The notes beneath the pieces are model-generated. The model saw only the letters and a program-made list of their open reading frames with translations, was not told the origin of the DNA and made no database searches. Made by a program: the position numbers and the translations under genes. Shown here one piece after another: positions 12,690 through 24,859 of a stretch of DNA of 64,000 bases. Within the stretch, counting starts at the first letter, position 1, and every line of letters starts with the position of its first letter. This DNA is from Symbiodinium natans (taxonomy: Eukaryota > Sar > Dinophyceae > Suessiales > Symbiodiniaceae), in the NCBI GenBank assembly GCA_905221605.1, contig CAJNDS010000669.1, positions 397,634 to 461,633 on the forward strand, read 5' to 3'.

Positions 12690-13215
12690 AGAAAGCTGCA
12701 GCAAAACGGCTTTCTCGCACTTACTCACCATGAGTTGCAGCATAACCAACCACACCAACGTAGGACGCTGCTGCAGAAAGGCTTTCTCGCACGAGCAACA
12801 GCTCCCATAGACACGCAGAGGAACCACAGCAATGAGTACTGGTTGTAGGAGCACAGCAATCGCGTGCTACAACAAACAAGAAGTGCTCAGCAGCAAGGAA
12901 AAAGGGGGTCCTCACGCACACCCGAGACCAATGTAACCACGTAACATACTGCAGAGGAGTCAGAAGAGCATGTTCAACTTCTCTGACAAAGGGTGCCCAC
13001 GCAAGCCAAGAAGAGGCCAGACCGTCAAAGGCAGCTGCAGCAGGCTTTCTCGCGCTTACTCACCACAAAGCCACGGACAGCACTTTCACCCGTTTGCAGA
13101 GAAACTGCCCCATTGTGACAGGCGAATCCTCGTCACCAACTCACTGGCCTGCTCTGTCAGACCAAAATATGCTGCAGCAGCATCACGGCTTTCTCGCTCT
13201 TACTCACCATGAGCC
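12690..13215 (-). repeat. repeated splice-donor-like module
   Basis: On the minus strand a module reading GTGAGTAAG, any base, GCGAGAAAGCC occurs at 13210-13187, 13066-13043 and 12731-12708. A fourth copy lacking the donor half lies at 12790-12780. Each is followed by a CTGCAGC-rich stretch, while the sequence before the GT differs between copies. This resembles the conserved start of repeated introns, but the exons between them are not recognised. Confidence 0.4.
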
Positions 13216-13890
13216 ACAGCACTGCAAGGGGATGACTTGACGCAGCGTCTTCAACATTGCAAACGATAGTGCAGGGGCCGAGAGGTCAGCACCCATCCCA
13301 TCCAAACCACTTCGATGTCCGGCGCTATGCGCCCCCCGCCATCTTCCCACCCGAGGGAAGCCGCGCTGTGAGCACGATCCTCTGTGGGGGACCCGGAGAA
13401 AACCCTCATGCCAGCCATCGAGAGATCCTTCGGGCATGCAGGCACACTTCAGAGGCCCAGGGCAGACCAGAGAAAACAAAGGCCTAATGACCCCACCGCG
13501 AGTGCTGCAGGTGACGCGAGCTCTTCTGGAAGTCCACCACAGAGCTTGACTTCCTCCTGCCCATCCTGCCCGACTCAGTGCAGCCAAACAAAAACGCCTG
13601 CCCGAAGACGCACGACGTACAGTACGGCCGGGACGACACGGTCGACAGTCTATAGGTGGAGTCGACCATTTCTCAAGAAGTGGCCCAGGATGGCGCCCCT
13701 CACGGCCCATCGCCCACAATAGAGCCCCCATTCGCAGACACCAACTGCGAATACTTGTTGGGGACGCCGGCCTCGAGCTGCCCCAACCTGCCCCAAGCCG
13801 CATGTGCCGGCATAAGGCCTGCCGCCTTGCCCTCGAAGTGCTGAAGCCCCGTAAGGGACTCTGCCGCCCGCCTGCCAAAAAAGGGGGTGA

Positions 13891-16090
13891 TTGACTGTCT
13901 GCTTTGCTTTTCATGTTGTCCCGATCCCTGCCCAGCCCACCTTTGCACCCCCCTGCCATGTCAGGTTCATCGACAAACTCGTGACCCTCCACGCGTTCCC
14001 TCAGTCCCTGCTCCTTGCCATGGACTGCCCGAATGCCTTCCAGGATCTGCTCAAGGAGTGCCGTGTTAACTCCTTGCTGTGTACTGCCCTGTCAGATCTT
14101 GCTGATTTTGCCTGGGCATTCCCCAGCGTGGACCGCCTAGCAGCCTTCATCACAACCTTGCCAGAAGCCACTTCTCACTCCCTCACCCGTCGGTCGAAAT
14201 AGCTCGCCTCGACGCGTCCTGGACATGTGCCACAAAAAAGCCCAGCCGTTGGAGGCCGGCCCCCGTGCCGAGGGAGGCCAGGCCTCCGCTTCGGGCATGC
14301 CCTCTCAGCCTTCCCAGTGGATGGAGCACCTGCCCCCACGCCTAACACAAGAAGCAATGCAGGACACGACCGACAAGCCCAAAGCCAATTACCCTGACGA
14401 GCTGCTCGACCAGGATTCCATGCCCAGTAGCCGAGTCCACCACAGCCTCAAGCCAGGGGAGAAGATCCGCTGGATCCCCTGCAATTTCGCCTATCTGCCA
14501 AGCAATACCAGGAGCACATGGAGGCCAACAGAAGTGCCCGTCGAGCACATGCGCCTTGCCGCTGCCTGGCACGAACGCATCCAAACGGTGTTCCGGAATG
14601 CCTGGGCCCTGTGTGGGGCCTCACACCTACAAAACCTCAAGGCCCTGGATAAAAAGTCAGGGAACTTTGCCTCCAACAGCCTGACGCCCAGCTTCCCACC
14701 ACTGCCGAGCTCATAGCAGGGGACCGCAAGATATGGGCAGCCATTGCCGACCTCGTCGCCCCCCCCCCGCCCAAGATCGACAGGACCTCTGAGAGGCAGC
14801 CTAAGGGGGAAAATTACGAACCCACAAGGGCCAGCCCTTTTGCCGCCGGTACCAAACAGGCCAATGCAAACTGCCCCGAATGCAAATTCGCTCACAACTG
14901 CGCTGTCCGCGGTTGCGCCCAAAAGCACCCGGCGAGCGAGCACAGTCCCGGACTCTGCCGACCCAGAGGCAGTTCCGGACCACACACTTGCCCTGGGTTC
15001 CAGCCCAACCTCGCCTCCAACCGCCAGTTGCCGCGAGCTCACCGCGCCCAGCAAGCCCCTCACAGCCTACTCTTCCGCGGGCAACATAGCTGCAGAAAAG
15101 GCCTCTGGGTCCAACAGGCCAATCACGCTCTTCAGCGAGCCCAGCCTGCCCCGACCGCCCCAGACCAAGCAGGAGCTGCCCCCGCAAGCGGTCGCCCCCA
15201 CAAAGCCCGCCGACGAGCCGAAACCCAGAGCCAGTCAGCAGTGCCTCACCCTTCGGCTCTTGCGCATCCTCCGGGCCCGGAGGATAGGCCGCACCCACCT
15301 TTCAACAACCTTGTGTGGAGAAGACCACTCACTGCGCCTAGCCTGGGGCCGACGTCTCCGCTCTACTCTCGAAAGAGCCTTGCCGCCGCATGCTCCTGGA
15401 CCTGTTCTCGGGCCGGAATGCCCCCATTTCGGCAGCTGCAAAAATTAGGTATCCCACATTGGCAGCCTATAGACATTGCCATCGACAGCAGCCACGACAT
15501 TCTTTCAGATGCCTTCTTTCACCGCCTCCTAGACCTAGCCCCCCTGCCGCGATTACTCCATCCTCAAGCTCGCCCCAGGGGGGCCCCCCGCGTGCAGGAG
15601 CCCGGAGTACCTAAACGGCCTGCCCTCAAACTTGCGATGAGCGACGCCACCCACTCTGCCAGGCAGTGGCGGCATTTGGATTCTCGAGAACCCCCCATCC
15701 AGCATGGCCTGGATGGAGCCTTCTTGCCAACAGCTTCTACGCTCAGCTGCTGCCCACATCGCTTCAGTGCCTGCGTGCGCCTTCGGCCTGCCTTGGTCCA
15801 AATCATGAGCTTTTGCCTGCAATAGCCCCCACATCCAGAACATACAGAAAGAGTGCCGACATGCCTACAAACATGCTTCGATCCGCAATAAGCGAGACAA
15901 GTCGGGCAGGTACATCAGCTGCGACACGGCCGAATATCCTGCTCTCTTGGCACAGGACATTTTGTCCTCTTTCCGCACTCTCTGGCCCGCGGTCAGCCGA
16001 CCTCAAACATGCCCGCTGCCCTTGCAGCCGCGCCCGCTGCCTCCATGGCATGTCCTGGACCGAGAGCTCCCGCCTGTGACGGCGCCGGAC
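13891..16090 (+). pseudogene. decayed retroelement ORF with zinc-finger and C5-methyltransferase-like domain
   Basis: One ancestral plus-strand coding region can be followed through several frames. An Ala/Leu-rich N-terminal block (13891-14200) and a second block (14460-14760) lead to a Cys/His cluster at about 14865-14945 with ECKFAHNCAVRGC. A methyltransferase-like part follows: LLDLFSG at 15390, a PPC-x-x-YS motif at 15539-15556 reached only after a frameshift, LAPGGPPA and SPEYLNGLP, then ENPPSS at 15686. The frame continues past an in-frame TGA at 15806-15808, where Trp would be expected, to about 15990. Cytosine methyltransferases carried by retrotransposons are known in Symbiodinium. 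At least four frameshifts and a stop show it is dead. No reverse transcriptase was found here. Confidence 0.6.
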
Positions 16091-17227
16091 TTCAGAGCAC
16101 AGCCGATTTTGCCCATGCTGTCTAGGACCATGCGAGGGTCCTTTCCCTCTGCTAGGCCACTTTGCACGGGCTTCTTGCTCCCGAACTTCAACTACCCGCC
16201 AGCTCTAGCTTCTTCTATTAGGCTCTGGAAATGCGTGTAATAGCCACTGCTGTACGTCCACCAGGGCCACTAATTCCGACGCTGATGCCGGTTCTCTCGA
16301 AGGCACCAGGACTGGAGGCTCTCCGTCAAGGATCCAAAAGCACGCCTGTGTCCAGTCTCGGCTCAGGCCACCGCCGCCACATGCAAAGATGTGCCCACCA
16401 AAACGCTGCCCGTCAAGTCCAGCCCCGACGTCGGCCATCATCTGCATCAGATGACGTACTATGGCGACCTAGCACAGCCTTTGCGCCAATTGGGAAGCTA
16501 CTTGTGTACGAATGCTCGGCCCAGTCCATGGGCAGTCCTCGCCCGCTTCGATGCAACCTCACGCAGAAGCAGAGGCTGAAGCAGCCGATAAACCATTTGC
16601 AGCAATCCACTGGCAGGCATATTGCTGGGCGTCTTTTGTCAGAAATGGCCAGGCAGTGCGCAGTTCGCGTTTCTCTCAAATCACTCTCCGCAATGCCTCC
16701 CCCATTTGCACACACACACACACACACAATGTTGACATCATGGTTTTCCAACATATGCGCGTGCTTTGAAGCAAGGGCTGGGAGGGGGGGGGAGGGGCGC
16801 AGCCTGCCCCATTTGCACACACAATGCTGTCTTGAAGCAAGCTTGCACGACTTACAGGAGGGGGGGGTTGGGGGCGCGCCGTCCACACTGCTGGCATCAT
16901 GGTTTTCAAACATAATCACGACTTAAAAAAGCAGGGAAGGATGGAAGCAGGCATAGAAGAACTAAAAATAAACGGGAAAGCGATCGTTTTCCCACACCTT
17001 TTCTAGCCTAAAAAAATGCAGAAACGCTGCCCTTCTCAGGGGAAGAGCAGCAGAAGGTGTAACAGAACAGAAGGTCCACATGTCAAACATCATTGCGTGG
17101 ATCCGGAAATTTCTCACAAGTGATGTCATGACTGACGTATCAACTGTCGGCATTGGAGCTTTTCACGCCATCACAAACCTTTGGTTTCGCCCAGCAATGA
17201 GGCTGTGGGGTCGGCATAGCAGCCCTG
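16091..17227. other. intergenic, no supported gene
   Basis: Only a short CA run (16711-16730) and two related copies of a CCCCATTTGCACACAC / CATCATGGTTTTC phrase (16690-16755 and 16800-16915) are visible, the latter separated by G-runs. Confidence 0.5.
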
Positions 17228-17625
17228 CCCTATAATGCCTTGCCACCCTAAAAACCCCTAGCTCGAATACGTCGAGAGCTCCTCGACCTCGAGTAGAGAG
17301 TTAACCGCCTGAAGCGGACGAGACCGTGACAGCCCAAAACCCCAAAACCCCCAGAAGCGGACGAGACCGTGACAGTCTAAATCCCCATAACCCCTAGAAG
17401 CGGACGGGACCGTGACAGCCCAAAACACCGAGAAGCGGTAAAACCCTTTTAAACCCTTCTCAACCCTTGTAAGCCTTCTAAAACCATGTAAAACACTTCT
17501 AAATCCTGCTGAACCCTGTTACATCATTTAAAACCCTTCTCAACCTTTTTAGCCCTTGTAAGCCCTTAACACAATTTTAAACCCTTCTAAAACCCTTCGA
17601 AACTCTTCTAAAGACCCACTTCATG
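17228..17625. repeat. 43-bp tandem repeat followed by degenerate AAACCCTT array
   Basis: Three copies of a ~43 bp unit starting AGAAGCGGACGAGACCGTGA lie at about 17305-17440. After them AAACCCTTCTAAAACCC-like words continue to 17610. The words resemble degenerated CCCTAAA telomere repeat, so an interstitial telomeric origin is possible. Confidence 0.6.
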
Positions 17626-18208
17626 TCCGGAAATGTTCAAGGTCCGCGCGTTTTGGACGCTACAACACCATTAATTCTTTGCCACTTGCAAAAATCTTTT
17701 TGCTTTACTAACTAGTCCCAGCTGTGACATTTTAGCTTGCAAGCACAGCTCTGCGACGTCAAAGGCAGTGTTGAATTTTCAAGATTGTTTAACTTTGCTG
17801 TCTTTCGCACATGTTATCGAAGCAACACTAAGCAACGGTGGGGCTGGATCTCGTTCTCCTTCGGCGAAGGGGGCTTCGAAGCCTTCGAAGCCTCGTAGGT
17901 GCTTTTGGAAAAAACTTTATTCCAGGTGTTTGACACACATAAATTGTGACTACAAGTTGATGCCCATGCACAGCTGGCTCTTGGCTCAGCGGGCCCTGAT
18001 CTAACCCGTTGTTGGAACCTTTTGGATCGTGTTTTTTCAAAGCCGCTACACTCTCAGGCACTTTCCGAGAGGTCTAGGTCCCTGCTCACTCTTGTGTTTT
18101 TCTCTTAGCCTCTGAAATTTGTCCGCGCCCATGACCTCGCATCGCAGTTCATGTGCTTAGGTTCACTGGTCGAGCCATGCTACAGATGCAAAAGGATTTT
18201 ACACAAGA
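17626..18208. other. intergenic before the minisatellite
   Basis: No domain-bearing frame is visible. Confidence 0.5.
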
Positions 18209-21200
18209 ATTTGCTTATAGCACCGCCCAGGACCCTTCCATTTGCTTATCGCACCGCCCAGGCCCCTTCCATTTGCTTATCGCACCGCCCAGGCCCCATT
18301 TGCTTATCGCACCGCCCAGGCCCCTTCCATTTGCTTGTCGCACCGCCCAGGCCCCTTCCATTTGCTTATCGCACCGCCCAGGCCCCTTCCATTTGCTTAT
18401 AGCACCGCCCTGGCCCCGCCCAGGCCCCTTCCATTTGCTTTTAGCACCGCCCAGGCCCCTTCCATTTGCTTATAGCACCGCCCAGGTCCCTTCCACACCG
18501 CCCAGGCCCCTTCCATTTGCTGATAGCACCGCCCAGGCCCCTTCCATTTGCTTTTCGCACCGCCCAGGCCCCTTCCATTTGCTTATAGCACCGCCCAGGC
18601 CCCTTCCATTTGCTTATAGCACCGCCCAGGCCCCTTCCATTTGCTTATAGCACCGCCCAGGCCCCTTCCATTTGCGAATAGCACCGCCCAGGCCCCTTCC
18701 ATTTGCTTATAGCACCGCCCAGGCCCCTTCCATTTGCTTAAAGCACCGCCCAGGCCCTTTCCATTTGCTTATAGCACCGCCCAGGCCCCTTCCATTTGCT
18801 TATCGCACCGCCCAGGCCCCTTCCATTTGCTTATCGCACCGCCCAGGCCCCTTCCATTTGCTTATCGCACCGCCCAGGCCCCTTCCATTTGCTTATCGCA
18901 CCGCCCAGGCCCCTTCCATTTGCTTATCGCACCGCCCAGGCCCCTTCCATTTGCTTGTAGCACCGCCCAGGCCCCTTCCATTTGCTTGTAGCACCGCCCA
19001 GGCCCCTTCCATTTGCCTGTAGCACCGCCCAGACAACTTCCATTTGCTTGTAGCACCGCCCAGGCCCCTTCCATTTGCGTTTAGCACCGCCCAGGCCCCT
19101 TCCATTTGCGTATAGCACCGCCCAGGCCCCTTCCATTTGCTTATCGCACCGCCCAGGCCCCTTCCATTTGCTTATCGCACCGCCCAGGCCCCTTCCATTT
19201 GCTTATCGCACCGCCCAGGCCCCTTCCATTTGCTTATCGCACCGCCCAGGCCCCTTCCATTTGCTTATAGCACCGCCCAGGCCCCTTCCATTTGCTTATA
19301 GCACCGCCCAGGCCCCTTCCATTTGCTTATAGCACCGCCCAGGCCCCTTCCATTTGCTTATCGCACCGCCCAGGCCCCTTCCATTTGCTTATAGCACCGC
19401 CCAGGCCCCTTCCATTTTGCTTATAGCACCGCCCAGTCCCTTCCATTTGCTTTATAGCCCCAGGCCCCTTCCTTTGCTTTAGCACCGCCAGGCCCCCTTC
19501 CATTTGCTTATCGCAACCATTTGCCCCCTTCCATGCGCACCGCCCAGGCCCCTTCCATTTGCTTATCGCACCGCCCAGGCATTTGTTCGCACCGCCCAGG
19601 CCCTTCCATTTGCTTATCCAGCTTTTGCTTATCGCCCGCCCAGGCCCCTTCCAGCTAGCACCGCCCAGGCCCAGCACGCCCAGGCCCCTTCCATTTGCTT
19701 GTAGCACCGCCCAGGGCCCCCCTTCGCTTATCGCACCGCCCAGGCCCCCTTCCATTCGCTTATCGCACCGCCCAGGCCCCTTCCTTTTGCTTATAGCACC
19801 GCCCAGGCCCCTTCCATTTGCTTATAGCACCGCCCAGGCTACCCCCTTCCATTCGCTTGTCGCACCGCCCAGCCTTTGCATTTGCTTAAAGCACCGCCCA
19901 GGCCCCTTCCTTTTGCTTATAGCACCGCCCAGGCCCCTTCCATTTGCTTATAGCACCGCCCAGGCTCCCCCTTTTCGTTCGCTTATAGCACCGCCCAGGC
20001 CCCTTCCATTTGCTTATAGCGCCGCCCAGGCTCTCCCCTTCCATTCGCTTCTTGCACCGCCCAGGCCCCTTCCATTTGCTTATAGCACCGCCCCGGCCCC
20101 TTCCATTTGCTTATAGCACCGCCCAGGCCCCTTCCATTTGCGAATAGCACCGCCCAGGCCCCTTCCATTTGCTTATAGCACCGCCCAGGCCCCTTCCCTT
20201 TGCTTGTAGCACCGCCCAGGCTCCCCCCTTCCATTCGCTTATCGCACCGCCCAGGCCCCTTCCACAGCACCGCCCAGGCCCCTTCCATTTGCTTATAGCA
20301 CCGCCCCGGCCCCTTCCATTTGCTTATAGCACCGCCCAGGCTCCCCCAGGCCCCTTCCATTTGCTTATAGCACCGCCCAGGCTCCCCCCTTCCATTCGCT
20401 TATCGCACCGCCCAGGCCCCTTCCATTTGCTTGTAGCACTCCTTTTGCTTCTAGCACCGCCCAGGCCCCTTCCATTTGCTTATAGCACCGCCCAGGCCCC
20501 TTCCATTTGCTTATGGCACCCGTCAGGCCCCTTCCATTTGCTTATCGCACCGCCCAGGCCCCTTCCATTTGCTTATCGCACCGCCCAGGCCCCTTCCATT
20601 TGCTTATAGCACCGCCCAAGCCCCTTCCATTTGCTTATCGCACCGCCCAGGCCCCTTCCATTTGCTTATAGCACCGCCCAGGCCCCTTCCATTTGCTTAA
20701 AGCACCGCCCAGGCCCCTTCCATTTGCTTATAGCACCGCCCAGGCCCTTTCCATTTGCTTATCGCACCCCTTCCATTTGCTTATCGCACCGCCCAAGGCC
20801 CTTCCATTTGCTTATAGCACCGCCCAGGCCCCTTCCATTTGCTTATAGCACCGCCCAGGCCCCTTCCATTTGCTTTTCGCACCGCCCAGGCCCCTTCCAT
20901 TTGCTTATCGCACCGCCCAGGCTCCCCCCTTCCATTCGCTTATCGCACCGCCCAGGCCCCTTCCATTTGCTTATAGCACCGCCCAGGCCCCTTCCATGTG
21001 CTTATAGCACCGCCCAGGCCTTCCATTTGCTTGTAGCACCGCCCAGGCTCCCCCCTTCCATTCGCTTATCGCACCGCCCAGGCCCCTTCGATTTGCTTAT
21101 AGCACCGCCCAGGCCCCTTCCTTTTGCTTATAGCACCGCCCAGGCCCCTTCCATTTGCTTATGGCACCGCCCAGGCTACCCCCTTCCATTCGCTTGTCGC

Positions 21201-21500
21201 ACCGCCCAGGCCTTTGCATTTGCTTATAGCACCGCCCAGGCCCCTTCCTTTTGCTTATAGCACCGCCCAGGCCCCTTCCATTTGCTTATAGCACCGCCCA
21301 GGCTCCCCCTTTTCGTTCGCTTATAGCACCGCCCAGGCCCCTTCCATTTGCTTATAGCACCGCCCAGGCTCCCGCCTTCCATTCGCTTCTTGCACCGCCC
21401 AGGCCCCTTCCATTTGCTTATAGCACCGCCCCGGCCCCTTCCATTTGCTTATAGCACCGCCCAGGCTCCCCCCTTCCATTCGCTTATCGCACCGCCCAGT
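18209..21500. repeat. 31-bp minisatellite, about 100 copies
   Basis: The unit is 31 bp with a core GCACCGCCCAGGCCCCTTCC followed by an ATTTGCTTAT-type spacer that varies (TATAG, TATCG, TGTAG, TTTCG). The first half is very regular. From about 19420 onward truncated units, single-base losses and a second variant (GGCTCCCCCCTTCCATTCG) appear. Because 31 is not a multiple of three, all three frames are open in turn and encode a shared 31-residue period; none is a real gene. Confidence 0.95.
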
Positions 21501-21772
21501 GAGCATCCGCTTTTGCCGCTGGGCTCATAATGGAGAAAACTGACAAATAAAACAAAAAAAACAACCCCAAAAACGAAATTCTGCGGTTTCGAAACTGCAC
21601 CCCGGCAACTTTGTTTTCCCCAAACCCTTGATTGCCGGAAAGCTTGCCTGAGGGAGAGGCACCCAAAAGCAAAAGCCGACAAACGGCTCGAACGCACGTC
21701 AGCTGGACTTTGGGAAGGTTGGTTTTTTTGCCGGGAATCCATGTGAAAGCAGTCCCACCTCTTGTTACGCTT

Positions 21773-21838
21773 CTGGCAAAGTGTTGCCTTCCAAAACGCA
21801 GAGACCCACTGTGTGGCTTGGAAGGCAACACTTGCCAG
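21773..21838. repeat. perfect-stem hairpin, 21-22 bp arms
   Basis: GTGTTGCCTTCCAA (21781-21794) with the preceding CTGGCAAA is mirrored by TTGGAAGGCAACAC plus TTGCCAG at 21818-21838, separated by a 23-nt loop. It could be a cruciform, a transcript hairpin or the remains of a MITE. Confidence 0.7.
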
Positions 21839-22745
21839 GAGCACGTAACGAGCCGGGCTGCTTAGCGCCGAGATTCCCAGCAAAGAAAAGCCACCTGAAC
21901 CTTTCCCAAAGCCCTGAATCCCAAAGCAAAAACCTGAAGCCTCGGAATCTGAAAACGTGCATTCGGGCCGTTGATCAGGCCGGGTCTTTGCCTTTGGAGG
22001 CGGAGAGGGCTTCACCTTGAAACTCTCAGCAAGCAAGGCTCACCGAGTCGGATTGGCTGCGGGGCGACACTGTTTCCAGGTCTTGCATTTAGGGTCAGGG
22101 CTTGGGGTTGAAGCTCTAGTGGTTTAGGGCTTAGGCTTATTTTTTTTGAACTGTCGCCTCTTTACTGCATCAGCAGCCCAGTAGGCCGTCCTTGTGAGTC
22201 TCAACACGAAGGGTGAAACAAATTGTACAAGCCAGCGAGTGAAAAAGAAGTCGTGACTACAAAGAAGCAACCGCTAGCGCAGAGGCCCTTATTGCAAGAC
22301 AACTTAACGCAAGGCCAGCATGGTGAGACCAATGCAAACAAGAACCTACCGGCACCAATCACTCAGCAGCCCGTCACCCATAGCAATGCTGCGCCACGTC
22401 TGGTACAGACATTAAGCGAAAGTGTGGGTAGGCCGTAAGGCAAGGAACCTCCGTCACCTAAACTGCTCAACGCGTCCGTAGAGACAGTCCCCACACAAGC
22501 GCCAGGGCCGTAGCAATAGCACTCAGGACTCCATTGTAGGTTGGCAAGGAAGTTGCAAGCACGCTAAGCACAATGCACACAGAGTGCCAGAAGAGGCGTC
22601 CCCTTGCCCCCCGACAAGCAGGGGCAGACAAGGGGCTGGTGTGGCTACACTATGCTGCCGTCTGCGCTGGGTGAGTCCGGGCGTCCTCACGTAGCTACGG
22701 CCATAGGGCAGGCCTGAAGCGCTGCTTGCAAGAGGCCATGTTCTT
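21839..22745. other. intergenic, no supported gene
   Basis: Short ORFs only, no recognisable domain. Confidence 0.5.
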
Positions 22746-24000
22746 ACAGCCCCGCGCAAAGGCCGATTTTTGAGACGGCGCAAGAGCCCCAGAGGCTGCT
22801 GGCTGGCACTTGGCAAGTGTGCTTCCCAGGTACCAGGAGCCTATCGGCTTGGCGTGCTTGCCTGGTGCAGTTTAAGGCCCACAAGGCTGCGTAACACTCT
22901 GCAGCCAACCGCGCGTCAAGTGTGAGAGTCAAGGGGCCTTAGAACTCGGAGCCCCGCGCAGCGGCCGATTTTTTTAAGACTACACCTGATGCAGGACCCA
23001 CAGCAAAGTGCTAGGCCTAGTCACTTCTGGACCTGCTGGAATAGGTCGAAGCAGCAGTTCCTCACATCCCTTCTGGGCCTTCTGGCGAAGGTTCCGGCAG
23101 CCGTTTGCGGGGCCTAATCACTTCTGGGCCTTCTGGAAAAGTTTTAGGCAGCAGTTTGAGAGGCCTACTCACTGCTGGGCCTTCCGGAGAAGTTTTAGGC
23201 AGCAGTTTGAGAGGCCTAATCACTCTGAGCCCTCCAGGGAAGGTTGAGGCAGCAGTTTGAGAAGCCTAATCACTTCTGGGCCTTCAGGCAACTGTTGGGA
23301 CAGCAGTTTGAGAGACCGAAACATTTCTGAGCCTTCTGGGGATGTTTGAGGCATCAGTCTGAGAGGTCTACCCACTGCTTCTGCTTGCCACAGCGCAGGA
23401 GGGCGGGCGCCCTCCTGGCCGGGCAGTGAGACTGCAGGCAAGGTGTCCAAGATGCCTGTCAATAGATGCGGCGTCCTGTGATCACTCAACTGCCCCGCGC
23501 AGCGGCCGATTTTTGCGACTGCAAGCCTGTCGCAGAAATGGGCAGTTTGCGCAAGACGATACACATCTCTGCTGCTCTCAGGTCCTGTGAGAGCCGATAG
23601 GCTCGTAATATCTCTCCGCCTTGCTCGCAGGTCCCGTAGGCCAATAAGCTTCAGGCTCGAGATCTCTCTCCCTGCTGCGCCCGGGTCCGGAGAGCCCATA
23701 GGCTTTAGGTTTGCGATTTATCTGCGTGCTGCTCCCAGGTCGCGTAGGCCCATAGGCTGCAGGTTCGCGCTTTTACTTCATGCCGGGTCCTGATACCCGA
23801 TAGGCTTCAGGTTCGCGATTTCCCTCCCTGCTGCTTCCAAGTCCCGAGGGACCACAAGCTTCGGGTGCACGACTTAACCTCCTCTGGGCATTCTGGTAGG
23901 GCTGAAGCAGCAAATCCGATAATCCCTACTGGGCCTTCTGGCGAAGGTGCTGGCAACCGTTTGCGAGTCCTAATCACATACGAGCCTTCTGAAGAAGTTT
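22746..24000. repeat. nested tandem repeats
   Basis: Three kinds are interleaved. CCCCGCGCAGCGGCCGATTT occurs exactly at 22952 and 23493, with a variant at 22750. A ~55 bp unit with TTTTAGGCAGCAGTTTGAGA and CACTTCTGGGCCTTCTGG recurs from about 23020 to 23370 and again at 23880-24030. A ~60 bp unit with CCCATAGGCTTTAGGTTCGC and CTGCTGCTCCCAGGTC recurs between 23590 and 23870. No gene is supported. Confidence 0.7.
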
Positions 24001-24619
24001 TAGGCAGCAGTTTAGGGTCTACTCACTGCTGGCACTCCAACATGAGGGCACCCCTCCAACATGAACAGGCTTTGTCCCTGCCGGTTGTTCCAGGCACTTT
24101 TCCAGCAGAAACAGGAGCGTCCCTGCCGGGTAAGTTCTGACACGGCCTCCGCCCTATGCTGTGCCGAGCACTGTCACAAGAGTGAGGGGCAGACCAGAAA
24201 CCTTGCCACCACGCGCAGAGCTGCACACAGACGAGCCCGCCAGGCTCATCAACAAGACGCCTTCGCGGAGCCCCGCAGCGCTAGGTGCATGATTGGCAAG
24301 TGGATGTGAGGAAGCATTTTGAGTAGATGGGAATGCCACTAACGGACACTTAACACTACACCTCAGCTAGCCCGGCACGCTTGCACCGACTGGCAAGGAC
24401 TTGGGCCTCCCAGCGTGACTGCAGGTTTTGGGATTCCCCCCCCCTCCAGTGGGGAAGGCTTTTTCCTGTACTCAATTCCTTTGTTCTGCAACACTCTTGA
24501 TTCCTCCCTTCACTCCATCAAGTAATGGATCCGCTGAGCTTCCTCGGCTTCCCTCCAATCTTTCACGTTTTGGGTTGTTGGGGGAATAGCCAAGAGGGGA
24601 ACTTCAAGGGTGAATCCCA

Positions 24620-24859
24620 ACCTCCACAGTACACACCTGGGGCTTGGGCCGCCTGGCACAAGTGCCCGGTGGCGACTACATAGGGACCTGAGGACCTGTG
24701 ACATCTACTGATCCTGGAACGCCCGGCACAAGACCCACGGGGTTTGTGCTGCACTCTGTTGAACCTGGGACGCCTGGCAATAGACCCACGGTGGTCCATG
24801 CTGCAATGAGGACCTGAGGACCTGTGGCATCTGCTGAACCTGGGACGCCTGGCACAAGA
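24620..24859 (+). repeat. host tandem repeat, left flank of the insertion
   Basis: Three degenerate ~75-80 bp units share AACCTGGGACGCCTGGCACA and ACCTGTGGCATCTGCTG. The last unit breaks off after GGCACAAGAC, where the viral element starts. The same repeat resumes in the same orientation at 47234, so it is the pre-insertion host sequence. Confidence 0.8.
24853..24859 (+). repeat. target-site duplication, left copy
   Basis: CACAAGA sits immediately outside the left terminal repeat and is repeated at 47234-47240 immediately outside the right one. The junction is ambiguous because GCACAAGAC (9 bp) is shared if the terminal repeat is taken one base shorter on each side. Confidence 0.65.

Noticed and set aside
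13204-13992. 262-codon minus-strand frame
   Set aside because: Compositional shadow of GC-rich sequence next to the retroelement relic; no domain.
18153-21454. Proline-rich repeat proteins
   Set aside because: All three frames of the 31-bp array encode the same periodic peptide; no start context or non-repeat domain.
18209-21500. CRISPR-like array
   Set aside because: The 31-bp unit is tandem without unique spacers, and the organism is eukaryotic.
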